Shown: positions 34,184-43,789, numbered from the stretch's first letter. The stretch is 64,000 nt of DNA from Thermoflexibacter ruber (GCF_900113045.1 NZ_FONY01000006.1:124001-188000); one strand, 5' to 3'. Program-made: numbers and translations. Notes: generated by a model not told the origin, from the letters alone.

Positions 34184-37100
34184 CTAATCCTTTATCCCTG
34201 TTACATTTTCAGGTTTGTTGATTTGCCACTCAAATTTGTCTGCTTTTTTCTTTCTTGGGAAAACCTCGTTCAGATTACCTGCATCGTACAAGCGTCCATT
34301 CTTCATCACATATTTTAGTGTATTGGAATTTCTAATATTTTCTAAAGGATTTTTGTCCAAAATCACTAAATCAGCCAATTTCCCCACCTCGATAGAGCCC
34401 AAATCTCTGTCTAAGCCAATAGCCGTAGCCCCTAAGATAGTCGCTACTCTGAGGGCATCGTGGTTGCTCATGCCTCCTGATTGGACTGACCAAAGTTCCC
34501 AATGATAGCCTAAACCTTGCAGCTGCCCATGACTTCCTATGCCTGCAAGTCCTCCACTTTCTACTAAATTTTTCATAGATTGAGCGTGTTTGACAAATAC
34601 GTGTTCTTCGGGCATAAACCAAGAGCCACGTCTTCGAGATTTTGCAGCTAACTCCTCATAAGGTGTAAAATATTGGAGCTTGGCATCTTTGTAAGGACTT
34701 TCAGTAGCATAATAATAGTTTTCAGCCCAAGGACCTCCATAAGCCACTAATAAAGTAGGAGTTACGCACATTTTTGAATCAGCAATGGATTGATATACGT
34801 CTTTGTAAATAGGGTAAATCGGCAGAGCGTGTTCGTGCCCAGGATAGCCGTCAAGGAGTTGGGTCATGTTGAGCTTGAAATCTAAGCCTCCTTCGGTAGT
34901 GGGCATTAGATTCTGTTCCTTAGCCGCCATGATAATCCATTGGCGTTGTTGGCGATTGCCCGTGAGGTACATTTTGATGGTTTTGGTATTGTAATATTTA
35001 CTATACTGTTTCAGAATTTTTCTGGTTTGGTCTAAATCTTTCAGGTTATACGCCCAAAAACCTACCCCAGGTCCTGTAGAATAGATGCGAGGACCAGGGA
35101 TAGCACCTGCTTCTACCATGTCGGCATAAGTCAATACATCAGTAGTCGCCGTTTGCGGGTCGCGGGTAGTAGTTACCCCATACGCCAAATTTGCGGCGTA
35201 CATCCAAACATGGTTTTTATGCAAGCCCCAATAAGGCCACATGTGGGCATGAGTATCTACAAATCCAGGGATAATGGTTTTTCCTGTTACCTCTATGACT
35301 TGAGCATTAGCAGGTATGCTCAGAGTGCCACTTGCTCCCACTGCCTTGATGCGGTTGTTTTCTATCAGAATATCTCCATTTTCTATGATTTCTTTGCCTT
35401 TCATGGTAATAATTCTTGCTCCTTTTAGCAGCGCAATGCCTTGGGGAATGTCTTTGGCAAAGTTTACTTTGATTTCGTATTCTTTAGCCTCGTATTTGGT
35501 GCTTTTCTTTTCGTCTTTTTTAGTTTTATCTTCTGTGGTTTTGTTGTCCTTTTGTGTAGTGTCTTTGGCAGCTAATCTTTTTCTCTCGGCTTCTTCTTTT
35601 TGTGCCAATTTGACACTGTCTTCAAAGGTTTTTGCCTTGTCCAAATCATAGACAAAATGAGATGCTCCTAACGACCAATGCACTTTTTTGCCATCTCCAG
35701 ACCATGCAGGAAACTCGCCTCCTAACTCTGTGAGTTTGCGAGCAGGGAAAGAGGCATTGGTCGGGTCTGCTACAGAAATACTTGGTGTTTTTCCTGCTTT
35801 AGGAATAGTAACAGTGTAAATCTCATTGTTGATTTGAGCGAGGGCTTTGTCGCCTTCTGGGGCAATCTCTATTTGGGAAGCTACACTTGGGCGATTCATC
35901 TCCATTTCTTGGAAATTTTCAGGCAACATACACAAATAGGCTTTGTCAAAATGCACAGTTCCAAAGGTAGTAATGCCTGTAATTTTAACGTGAGATTTTT
36001 CATCTGTGCCGTCCCAGCGCATAGAAATCAAACCTTCCTCAAAAGAATTAAGATAAACTCTGTCGTCATTTTTAGTAAAATGGGGATTGGAACGACCATA
36101 AGCCTTAGTAATGACATTTACCGCTCCTCCATTATCCGCAATCCAGCAAATATCCTCTGCTGTATTAGGTTGGAAAGGGTCGACAGCATCTTTGTAAACC
36201 TGATTGCTTCCACGCATAAAAGCAATGCGATTGCTTTTGTAAGACCAAGCCAACTCTGTATAAACCGCAGGGGTATTGGTGAGTTTTTGAGGAGCAGTTT
36301 TACCATTGGCACTTACCTTATAAATATGTCCTCCGTCTTCTGCCCAAGTAGTAAAAGCAATGAAGTTTCCATCGGGCGACCAAGTAGGTTGAGCTTCTGT
36401 AAAGTTAAAATTGGTCAATCTTTGTGGTTTTCCATTGGGGAAGTCCATGACATAGAGGCGATTGAGTGCGGTAAAAGCTAATTTTTTACCGTCAGGAGAA
36501 GGCACAGCATCGCGTATTTGTGTAGCTAAAAGTTCTTTTTCATCTTTGATAGGATATTTGAACTCTAAGCGAGGTCCCATTTCCAACTCTATATCTACGT
36601 CCAAAGGAATTTCTACTGAGGAAGAGCCATCAATGCTGATTTTATATATTTTCCCACCATAAGAGGTAATCAAAAATTTGCTGTCAGGAGTAAAAGCCAT
36701 ACCAGGCAGTACGCCCATCAAAGCAATAGATTCTTGCTCATCACGCTGAACGGGGTAAGCCAGCCATTTTTCATCTCCATTTTGTAAGTTTCTAATAATC
36801 AGTCCCGTTTTGTCTTCGTAGCGCGTTCCATACACTAACCATTTGCCATCTTTGGAAAGCACAGGGGTAAAAGCAGAGCCATAGCGAGAGGTAATGACTT
36901 GGTTTTTCCCTGTTTCGCGGTCATACACTCCTATTTGGTACTGAGGAAGTTGGGCATTGTAGTTCCAAGCTCCAAAGCGGCGAGAATAATATACATAGCG
37001 TCCATCAGCACTTACGGCAGGGTCATAAGCACGCATATTTTCTGGTTTGTCCACCAAGTGGATGCCTCCACCGCCATCTTTGTGGAACATCCACAGTTGC

Positions 37101-37612
37101 ACTGTTCTTCTTCCTCTTGCCGCAATAATGTACTCTCCGTCAGGTGTCCAAGCAGCAGAGGTATGGTTTTGGTCGCGGTCTTTGGTGATTTGTAGGGTAT
37201 CTTTTTTCTCTAAATCAATCCACCAGATATTTTCCGCCCCACTTTTATCAGAAGTAAACAAAATTTTCTTCCCGTCGGGGCTGTAGCGCGGGTGAGTATC
37301 ATAAGCCAAACCTTTGGTGATAGGGGTAGCTTTCCCTCCACTGATAGGCATGGTATAAATATCTCCCATCATATCAAAAACGATATTTTTTCCGTCAGGA
37401 CTGACATCTAAGGAAATCCAAGTACCTTCTTTGGTATTGAAAGAGATTTTGCGTTCAGGTTCGAGAGGAAGTTCTTTTGTTGCTTTTTTTTCTTTCTTAG
37501 TAGAGTCGGCTTTGCTATTTTGGGCATCTTGCGCTAAAAGAGAAGTGGTACCAAAACACCACATTGCACAAGCAACACAAAGCCAGTACGGCAATGTAAT
37601 TTGATTTTTCAT
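34184..37612 (-). CDS. Secreted TolB-propeller amidohydrolase
   Basis: At 1142 residues, this protein has a signal peptide (about 1-28), a low-complexity Lys-rich linker, and two stretches of TolB/WD40-like propeller repeats (about 50-650) recognisable by recurrent SPDGKKI-type turns. A Lys/Thr/Glu-rich linker (about 680-720) leads to an amidohydrolase TIM barrel (about 730-1110) with the metal pair in VDTHAHMWPYWG, then HEHALPIY and GIGSHGQLQGLGYHWELW. It probably acts in the periplasm or outside on a cyclic amide or peptide-like substrate. It starts 21 bases after the tubulin-like gene stop on the same strand, so the two are probably co-transcribed, for which I have no explanation. Confidence 0.9.
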   Translation of the reverse strand: MKNQITLPYWLCVACAMWCFGTTSLLAQDAQNSKADSTKKEKKATKELPLEPERKISFNTKEGTWISLDVSPDGKNIVFDMMGDIYTMPISGGKATPITKGLAYDTHPRYSPDGKKILFTSDKSGAENIWWIDLEKKDTLQITKDRDQNHTSAAWTPDGEYIIAARGRRTVQLWMFHKDGGGGIHLVDKPENMRAYDPAVSADGRYVYYSRRFGAWNYNAQLPQYQIGVYDRETGKNQVITSRYGSAFTPVLSKDGKWLVYGTRYEDKTGLIIRNLQNGDEKWLAYPVQRDEQESIALMGVLPGMAFTPDSKFLITSYGGKIYKISIDGSSSVEIPLDVDIELEMGPRLEFKYPIKDEKELLATQIRDAVPSPDGKKLAFTALNRLYVMDFPNGKPQRLTNFNFTEAQPTWSPDGNFIAFTTWAEDGGHIYKVSANGKTAPQKLTNTPAVYTELAWSYKSNRIAFMRGSNQVYKDAVDPFQPNTAEDICWIADNGGAVNVITKAYGRSNPHFTKNDDRVYLNSFEEGLISMRWDGTDEKSHVKITGITTFGTVHFDKAYLCMLPENFQEMEMNRPSVASQIEIAPEGDKALAQINNEIYTVTIPKAGKTPSISVADPTNASFPARKLTELGGEFPAWSGDGKKVHWSLGASHFVYDLDKAKTFEDSVKLAQKEEAERKRLAAKDTTQKDNKTTEDKTKKDEKKSTKYEAKEYEIKVNFAKDIPQGIALLKGARIITMKGKEIIENGDILIENNRIKAVGASGTLSIPANAQVIEVTGKTIIPGFVDTHAHMWPYWGLHKNHVWMYAANLAYGVTTTRDPQTATTDVLTYADMVEAGAIPGPRIYSTGPGVGFWAYNLKDLDQTRKILKQYSKYYNTKTIKMYLTGNRQQRQWIIMAAKEQNLMPTTEGGLDFKLNMTQLLDGYPGHEHALPIYPIYKDVYQSIADSKMCVTPTLLVAYGGPWAENYYYATESPYKDAKLQYFTPYEELAAKSRRRGSWFMPEEHVFVKHAQSMKNLVESGGLAGIGSHGQLQGLGYHWELWSVQSGGMSNHDALRVATILGATAIGLDRDLGSIEVGKLADLVILDKNPLENIRNSNTLKYVMKNGRLYDAGNLNEVFPRKKKADKFEWQINKPENVTGIKD

Positions 37613-37633
37613 AGTTTAAAATTTTTTACTTTC

Positions 37634-39256
37634 CTATTTTCTAATTTTATGTAATGCTTTGAAAGTCTGATAAATATGATAAAGTAGTCGTTCCCCTATT
37701 TTAGCAGATTCGAAATCAGAGGCAGGTTTTAGGTTTGGGTCTTCTCTAAATTTTTTCAAAAAAGTATCATAAGGCTTAGGACTACTGAGCCAGCCACCGT
37801 CCCCCTCAAATTGATATTCTTTGGCATCTAATAGCTGTCCCCAATTATACTTTTTTAAGCCATTAGCATCTGTTTGAAAGCTATTGACGCTAAACAAGAA
37901 ATGCTCGTCAGTAGAACTTTTTTGTACCTGCCTAAGCCAACCGTCTTGGATATGACCATTGGCATAAGAGAAAGCAAACATTTTCAAGAAGTTATTGATA
38001 AATTTGGCTTCTTCTTCAGTAAGGTCTTTGTAGTCAGCGATGTTGTATTTGCTTGACAAAGCACTGACGAAGTTTTTAATATCGCCGTCTTGGTGATTTT
38101 GTACCATAAAACTCAAAGCATAAAAAGCAGTCCACTTGTCCATGAGCTTGTACTGCTCTTCCTGCCCTACAAAGTCAGCAAAGGTGAAGTCAAATCGCTC
38201 ATTGTCATTGACTATAGTTTTGTATAGGATTTTATGTTCTCCTTTTTTTATACTGCTGTCTTTAAAAAAATCATAAGCAGCACTGGCACACATTAGCTCT
38301 ACTACATGAGCCACATTTTTCTGCTCTGCTCCACCCGTAGTGGTACTTTTTCCAGTTTTTCCCTCATCGTAGTTGAGCAGTCTCGAAGACCAGCCCACAT
38401 GATACATTCTTTGATAAATATTGCGAATAGTGCTGTCTGCCTCATAAAACATCAGAGCGGCTTGGGAATTGAGGGAAAACTTATCAGCATCTGCAATGAC
38501 TTTTTCTTGAGCAAGTTGCTGGTTAGTAGGCTTATTGAAGGTAAAATAGTTGGTGAGCAGGGTCGTACCAAAAAGCAACTCCTCTGCTATATTGGCTGTG
38601 CTGTCCCAAATTTTTAAGGCATCTTTCAAGGCTCTGGGAATCACAGGAATAGATGAAGCCCCTGTACCTCCAAAAATAGAACCCATGATGAATACCCTGA
38701 CTTGTTGCCCACTCAGTCCAGCATCAGAAAGTCGCTTTAAAAAGGCAGTAATATCATCGGGTTTGGCACTTTTTTCCCCATTTTTTATTTTAGTAACTTC
38801 CTCTAAAATAGCATGATACATCAAGTAAGAACCTACATGTGTTTGCGCTCTGTATCCATGAGAAAGGTCAAACTCTTGTACCTCTTTGTCAAACAACAAA
38901 CTCATTAAGTCTTCATTATTTTTGTTTACATGTCTGTCTGTACTTTGCCCTAACTTACTGACTAAGCGAAAGGTACGGTTTGTTCCTGAGTACTCGGGCG
39001 AAAAGCGAAAAAGGTGAATATTAGCAGAGAAAAAAGAATCTCTTAAGGCTACTTGCTTGCCTGTACTATCTTTTTTGATACGGATATAGGTATCTATGAG
39101 TTGTTCAGATTGGCTTTTATTTCCGTTGTTTGTATCTGTATCTAAGGACAAAATATCTATTTCTTGCCCATCAAATAGTCCGCAAGCGGCAAGATGAGTA
39201 AAAGCCTCTAAACACCTCATTCCCGTTCCGCCTACCCCAATGAGAAAAAGTTTCAT
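37634..39256 (-). CDS. Tubulin/FtsZ-superfamily-like protein
   Basis: This 540-residue protein has an N-terminal nucleotide-binding loop GVGGTG at 7-12 after a hydrophobic strand, a SLDTDTNN strand end near 37-44, and FGGTGASSIP at 195-204 in a position comparable to the tubulin signature GGGTGTG. This matches the bacterial tubulin-like (Tubulin_2) proteins and their FtsZ-like relatives, which are thought to bind GTP and in some lineages act with membrane-remodelling partners. The protein lacks a signal peptide and spans, so is cytoplasmic. It is not the cell-division FtsZ: it is longer and the motif spacing differs. Neighbours are an OmpA/PD40 gene upstream and an amidohydrolase downstream. 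GTP binding and filament formation are inferred, not shown. Confidence 0.78.
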   Translation of the reverse strand: MKLFLIGVGGTGMRCLEAFTHLAACGLFDGQEIDILSLDTDTNNGNKSQSEQLIDTYIRIKKDSTGKQVALRDSFFSANIHLFRFSPEYSGTNRTFRLVSKLGQSTDRHVNKNNEDLMSLLFDKEVQEFDLSHGYRAQTHVGSYLMYHAILEEVTKIKNGEKSAKPDDITAFLKRLSDAGLSGQQVRVFIMGSIFGGTGASSIPVIPRALKDALKIWDSTANIAEELLFGTTLLTNYFTFNKPTNQQLAQEKVIADADKFSLNSQAALMFYEADSTIRNIYQRMYHVGWSSRLLNYDEGKTGKSTTTGGAEQKNVAHVVELMCASAAYDFFKDSSIKKGEHKILYKTIVNDNERFDFTFADFVGQEEQYKLMDKWTAFYALSFMVQNHQDGDIKNFVSALSSKYNIADYKDLTEEEAKFINNFLKMFAFSYANGHIQDGWLRQVQKSSTDEHFLFSVNSFQTDANGLKKYNWGQLLDAKEYQFEGDGGWLSSPKPYDTFLKKFREDPNLKPASDFESAKIGERLLYHIYQTFKALHKIRK

Positions 39257-39340
39257 AAAAAATTTGACTTAAAAATGTAATTCTGAGTAAAGAAAATAAA
39301 TTTTATGCAGACTTTCTAATGAAGGCAATTTTTATTTTAT

Positions 39341-39427
39341 TAGGACTTTTGTCTTTTACATGATAATACATGAAAGAGAGCAGAAAGCTGTTTTTCACAT
39401 AAAAACACATGAAAAACATAAGTCCTA
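39341..39427. repeat. Inverted repeat between OmpA/PD40 and tubulin-like genes
   Basis: TAGGACTT (39341-39348) and AAGTCCTA (39420-39427) are exact reverse complements about 70 bases apart. Between them lie repeated ACATGA / ACATAA motifs (CATGATAATACATG). The arms are short and no U-tract follows, so this is a possible structured spacer or regulator site rather than a clear terminator. Confidence 0.45.
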
Positions 39428-39466
39428 TTTATATTTAGAAGGAGATAGACAAAGCTAACATTGCAT

Positions 39467-41884
39467 TTATCTTTCCACAATCGCAAAATCAATCCTTCTG
39501 TTCTCAGCGTGTTGAGCTTCTGTGCATTGGATTTTATAGCAATCATTTTTCATTTTGGTTGCTCCCAAAGAATAAATAGCAATGAAACGTTTTCTATCTA
39601 TACCTTTTTTTAACAAATAACTTACAGCAGCATTGGCACGCTGGCGAGAAAGTTCCTCATTGGCTTTGGGTTTGTCGGTATTGTCTGTATGAGAAAATAT
39701 GCTAACTTTCAAACCTTCATGCTCTTTTAAAATTTTAGCCACTGCGTCCAATTGGGTTTGTACTTCTTCATTAAAAGTAATTTTTCCCGCAGGATAATAA
39801 ATAGAAGGCAAGGTAAATGTCAAAGGCACAGGCTTGTAATTGACTGCTCGCATCGGCAGAATTGCCTCTACTACTCTCCCTGACTCTATGCCTATCATGC
39901 TTACATCTATGTAGTCATTGGCTTGGTATTTTTCTTTGACTGCCCAAAGCTGATAGTTATAGAGTGTATCTACTACAAAAATGGCTACTCCATTGTCATC
40001 AGTCTGTCCTTCGTAAGTTTGTCCTGTATTTTTATTTCTCAAACCTACGGTAGCCCCTATCAAAGCTCTGCCATCTTCTGTATCGGTAACTATCGCTCTG
40101 ATAACTGCTCGGCGTTTATTTTGTATTGTCTTGGTCAAAGGTATTTGCAAGTCGAGGGTTTGAGCAGAATTCTTGCGGACTGTATAAATACGATAAGGCA
40201 AGCTAATGTCAAAGCCTTCTTTGAAAACAGTCAGTTTATAACTTTTATCTTGTTGTAAATCAAAGGTATATTTTCCTTGCAAGTCAGCATAGACTTCTTT
40301 CACCTCCTTCGAACCTGTTTCTTCTAAAAGCAACCTTGCATCTGGGATAGGTTTTTTTATAATTTCTGAAATTGTATCTTTTTCTATTACTTCTATATTG
40401 AGCCTAAAACGGTAAGTGTTTGGGGACATGAGCATATCTATACTCACAGAGACAGGACGCAAGATACCAAAGGTAGAAAACTCATAATCTTTGGTAGTTT
40501 GGTAGTTTAGCTTAGTTACAGCTAACTGATAGCGTTTTTCATTCTGTACGATAAAGCGATACTTGCCACTATTATCAGTAAAGCCGATGCGAATGTCGTC
40601 ATTTTCTATGTCCCTAATTTTGACAATGGCTTTTTTGATAGGCTGTCCTGTAATACTATCAAATACATTGCCTGTAAGTTCAAAGTTGAACTGTCCAAAC
40701 ACGTCTGCACCGCCGTCAGTAATATTCCGAGAAATATTGAGTAGCAAGGTATTAGACCTGTAAATATCAAAATTCCCTCTACGGTTAGAGGCAAAGTATC
40801 CTATTCTTTTGGAATCATTGATAATGAAAGAGATATCATCATCTTCGGAGTTGATAGGTGCACCTACATTTTTTACTTTTTCAAAAAAATCGCCTATTTT
40901 CTTGGCTTCGTAAATATCAAATCCCCCCATGCCTCCTTGTCGGTTAGAAGCAAAATACAAATTGCCGTCTTCGTGATAGAAAGGGGTAATCTCATCGGCA
41001 GGGCTATTCACTTGACTACCCAAGTTCTGGGGTTCAGACCAAGTACCATTGGCTTGTTTAGTAGTTACATAAATATCTGTACCTCCATAGCCACCGGGCA
41101 TATTGGAAGTAAAAAATAAGTATTTTCCATCTGGTGAGATAGAAGGATGGGCAATAGAATAGTCCTCAGTTTCAGGAATCTGCACGGGAGAAGCACTGAA
41201 CCACACACTTCGGCTTACTCTGGCTTCGTAAAGCGAAGACTTACACAGCTTTATTTCTTCCTTATCAAAAATATTTAAAGGTAAAGGATTGGTCTTAGCA
41301 AAAAAAATGTGTTCCCCGTTTTCTAAAAATTGCGCCCCTACTATATTACTTTTTTGTGCTTGACGCACTGCCGTATAAATGCGTCTTTGTTCTCTCATGC
41401 TATCTGGGTGAGTCACAAAAAATACGCGGGTGCGTGAGGGTTTATTCCAAGCTGTAATGCCTAATTTGAGTGGATATTTATCCTTTAAGCGATGAAAAAA
41501 CAAACCTTGCCTGTAAAAAACAGGGAATAGCTCATCTGATTCTGTGTTGAAACGCAGTAATTTGATAGAAAAGCGGTAAGATTCTGCAAAAAACTCAGGG
41601 GCTTTCAAAGACCGTACATTTTGCATAGTCGAGTCTTGCTTGCTAAAATTGAAAAGACCGGGAAGCAAAGGAGTGGTTTTTTCTGTATTTTCCTCAAAAG
41701 TTGGTCTTTGAGCAAACAAATTATAGGAAAGGAAAAAGCAAATAAAAAAGAAAACAAGGAAACATACCAATGATTTTTGACAAAAGTAGGATAACTTTTT
41801 TAGATGATTGATAGCAAGTAGTTTAACATCTAAAAAGCCCAAGTAATACTTTATGTGTAATATCTGTACGTGTATATGATTCAT
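39467..41884 (-). CDS. OmpA-family protein with PD40 and carboxypeptidase-regulatory domains
   Basis: This 805-residue protein begins with a long N-terminus and hydrophobic segment ending FLSYNLFAQ near residue 57 (a signal peptide if the true start is later than ATG 41884, for instance TTG at residue 15). PD40/WD40-like blades lie at about 220-370 (HPSISPDGKYLFFTSNMPGG, NLYFASNRQGGMGGFDIYEA), three carboxypeptidase-regulatory-like beta domains at about 395-660 (GQPIKKAIVKIRD, GKYTFDLQQDKSYKL, RALIGATVGLRN), and an OmpA peptidoglycan-binding domain at about 690-805 (HTDNTDKPKANEELSRQRA). A similar domain order occurs in PorE-like type IX secretion proteins, though these usually also have TPRs. 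A cell-envelope anchor or assembly role is inferred. Confidence 0.87.
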   Translation of the reverse strand: MNHIHVQILHIKYYLGFLDVKLLAINHLKKLSYFCQKSLVCFLVFFFICFFLSYNLFAQRPTFEENTEKTTPLLPGLFNFSKQDSTMQNVRSLKAPEFFAESYRFSIKLLRFNTESDELFPVFYRQGLFFHRLKDKYPLKLGITAWNKPSRTRVFFVTHPDSMREQRRIYTAVRQAQKSNIVGAQFLENGEHIFFAKTNPLPLNIFDKEEIKLCKSSLYEARVSRSVWFSASPVQIPETEDYSIAHPSISPDGKYLFFTSNMPGGYGGTDIYVTTKQANGTWSEPQNLGSQVNSPADEITPFYHEDGNLYFASNRQGGMGGFDIYEAKKIGDFFEKVKNVGAPINSEDDDISFIINDSKRIGYFASNRRGNFDIYRSNTLLLNISRNITDGGADVFGQFNFELTGNVFDSITGQPIKKAIVKIRDIENDDIRIGFTDNSGKYRFIVQNEKRYQLAVTKLNYQTTKDYEFSTFGILRPVSVSIDMLMSPNTYRFRLNIEVIEKDTISEIIKKPIPDARLLLEETGSKEVKEVYADLQGKYTFDLQQDKSYKLTVFKEGFDISLPYRIYTVRKNSAQTLDLQIPLTKTIQNKRRAVIRAIVTDTEDGRALIGATVGLRNKNTGQTYEGQTDDNGVAIFVVDTLYNYQLWAVKEKYQANDYIDVSMIGIESGRVVEAILPMRAVNYKPVPLTFTLPSIYYPAGKITFNEEVQTQLDAVAKILKEHEGLKVSIFSHTDNTDKPKANEELSRQRANAAVSYLLKKGIDRKRFIAIYSLGATKMKNDCYKIQCTEAQHAENRRIDFAIVER

Positions 41885-42006
41885 TTCTTTTTATTCAAAG
41901 CAAGCCTGTTTCATTCTCATACTTGCAAATTCCTTGCCTACTGTTTTTCAAAACGTAATTACATCATTTTTTGTATAATTACGAAATAAAAAATAAAAAT
42001 GTAAAC

Positions 42007-43155
42007 CTATTCCACCGCTACCAATACTTTTTCTAAACAAGCCGTAAACTGCTCATTAAAAAAGTCCATTTCTTGTTGAGCAAGGTTTAGGGCAGGCAGC
42101 AAACGAATCGTATATTTGTCGGAGGAAGAACCCGTAAATATTTGATAATCTTTTACTAAGATATTTCTTACTTCCTTGCAAGGCATCTCTAAAGCAACGC
42201 CTATCATTAGCCCTTTTCCTCTTACTTCTTTTACACCTTCTATTTTCTTCAGCTTTTCTATCCATTCGTTTCCTGCTTTCTCAGCGCGTTGGATTAAGTT
42301 TTCTTCCTTGATTACGTCCAATACAGCTACTCCCGCCGCACAAGCCAAGTGATTTCCGCCAAAAGTAGTTCCCAACATTCCGTAAGTAGCTTTAAACTTA
42401 GGGCTTATCAGTACGCCTCCAATAGGAAATCCATTACCCATGCCTTTGGCTGTAGTAATCAAATCGGCTTGGATACCAGCGTGTTGGTGGGCAAAAAACT
42501 TTCCTGTCCTTCCGTAGCCAGACTGTACCTCATCGGCAATCAGGACGGTATCGTATTTATCGCAAAGTTGGCGTGCCGTCTGCCAAAACTCCACTGAAGG
42601 CATAAAAACCCCGCCTACGCCTTGTATGCCCTCAGCAATGACTGCACAAATTTCGCCTGTACTTAGGTGTTTTTCTAAAGCCTCTACATCATCAAAAGGA
42701 ATAAAAATCACATTAGGCGTTTCGTTGATAGGAGCAACGATTTTAGGGTTATCTGTAATCACGACTGCCCCTTCTGTTCTTCCATGAAACGAGCCTTTAA
42801 GGGCAATTACTTTTTTGCGTCTGTTGTAAAATGAAGCCAATTTTAAGGCATTTTCGTTGGACTCAGCCCCTGAGTTAGTAAGGAAAAGCTCGTAGTCAGG
42901 ATAGCCAGAGAGTTCACCCAATTTGTAGGCTAATTCTTCTTGGATAGTAATTTGGACAGAGTTGGAGTAAAAAGCAATTTTATTCAACTGTTCAGTAATT
43001 TTGGCGACATAGTGCGGGTGCGTATGCCCGATGGAAATTACAGCATGACCGCCGTACAAGTCTAAATAACGCTTTCCCTTGCTGTCCCAAACGTAAGAGC
43101 CTTGTGCTTTTACCAACTCTATATCAAAAAGTTCATAAACATTAAAAAGTTTCAT
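42007..43155 (-). CDS. argD: Acetylornithine/succinylornithine aminotransferase
   Basis: This fold-type I PLP enzyme transfers the amino group from glutamate to N-acyl-glutamate semialdehyde in arginine synthesis. I start at ATG 43155, giving 382 residues beginning MKLFNVYELFDIE, a form common in this family; the frame is open to a GTG at 43179. Conserved pieces are LTNSGAESNENALK, GSFHGRTEGAV, IADEVQSGYGRTG and the Schiff-base Lys237 in TTAKGMGNGFPIGG. In Bacteroidota the preferred acyl group is often succinyl. No other arg genes are adjacent. Distinguishing it from lysine-pathway (lysN-like) aminotransferases would need phylogeny. Confidence 0.9.
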   Translation of the reverse strand: MKLFNVYELFDIELVKAQGSYVWDSKGKRYLDLYGGHAVISIGHTHPHYVAKITEQLNKIAFYSNSVQITIQEELAYKLGELSGYPDYELFLTNSGAESNENALKLASFYNRRKKVIALKGSFHGRTEGAVVITDNPKIVAPINETPNVIFIPFDDVEALEKHLSTGEICAVIAEGIQGVGGVFMPSVEFWQTARQLCDKYDTVLIADEVQSGYGRTGKFFAHQHAGIQADLITTAKGMGNGFPIGGVLISPKFKATYGMLGTTFGGNHLACAAGVAVLDVIKEENLIQRAEKAGNEWIEKLKKIEGVKEVRGKGLMIGVALEMPCKEVRNILVKDYQIFTGSSSDKYTIRLLPALNLAQQEMDFFNEQFTACLEKVLVAVE

Positions 43156-43177
43156 TGGCTTATTTAGTTTTATACTC

Positions 43178-43208
43178 ACATCTAAGGTTTACGAAACCTG
43201 TCAGATGT
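43178..43208. repeat. Nested palindrome, AAACCTGTC-type element
   Basis: ACATCT pairs with AGATGT and inside this AGGTTT pairs with AAACCT around ACG, giving a two-part hairpin. AAACCTGTC-containing palindromes are, from memory, frequent dispersed elements in Bacteroidota genomes. It lies 23 bases upstream of the argD ATG and could sit in its leader. Confidence 0.55.
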
Positions 43209-43369
43209 AAAAGATTGTTTTGGGTATAGATAAAATTTACCCCCTTAAACAAAAGATAGATACGATAAGTTTCAGTTCTTTCGGACAATGGAGTAAGTTT
43301 TATAACTTAATTTTCAATTAATCACTTTGTATTTTTCTTAAACAACATCATATAATGGTATAGAATTGC

Positions 43370-43789
43370 TTACCCTAAGAAATGCAAAATAGCCAATCTA
43401 TATCCATCTAATCCAAATCCACAAATGAAACCTTTACAGTTTTTGCTGAGATAGCTTTTGTGACGGAACTCCTCTCGGGAATAAGTATTAGAGATATGTA
43501 CCTCAATGACAGGGGTTTTGATAGCTTTGATAGCATCTCCCATAGCAATAGAAGTATGCGAGTAGCCTCCTGCATTTAAGACGATGCCGTCATAGCCTCC
43601 AAAACCGCACTCATGTAACTTATTGATAAGTAAGCCTTCTACGTTGGATTGATAGTACTCTAAGGTAACTTTGGGAAATTTTTGTTGCAGAATCTCGAAA
43701 TAAGCCTCAAAAGTCTGCAAACCATAGATTTCTGGTTCTCTCCTTCCTAAGAGATTCAAATTGGGACCGTTGATAATAATAATTTTCAT
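43370..43789 (-). CDS. aroQ: Type II 3-dehydroquinate dehydratase
   Basis: This 139-residue protein is of normal type II size. It forms a dodecamer that dehydrates 3-dehydroquinate to 3-dehydroshikimate in the shikimate pathway. Diagnostic segments are IIINGPNLNLLGRREPEIYG, the VLNAGGYSHTSIAM loop and VHISNTYSREEFRHKS with its catalytic His and conserved Arg. The Tyr in EIYG fits the catalytic loop. It stands between argD and nadD on the same strand, with 126 bases separating it from nadD. No other aro gene is in the window. Confidence 0.96.
   Translation of the reverse strand: MKIIIINGPNLNLLGRREPEIYGLQTFEAYFEILQQKFPKVTLEYYQSNVEGLLINKLHECGFGGYDGIVLNAGGYSHTSIAMGDAIKAIKTPVIEVHISNTYSREEFRHKSYLSKNCKGFICGFGLDGYRLAILHFLG

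Noticed and set aside
35834-36481. 215-residue plus-strand ORF
   Set aside because: It is antisense to the amidohydrolase gene and carries no recognisable domain.
39341-39427. Terminator for the OmpA/PD40 gene
   Set aside because: The arms are eight bases, 70 bases apart, with no U-tract. It is listed only as an inverted repeat.
41843-41884. ATG at 41884 as the certain start of the OmpA/PD40 gene
   Set aside because: The product would have an overlong N-terminus before its signal-like segment. A later TTG start is possible, so I kept the ATG coordinates but treat the start as uncertain.
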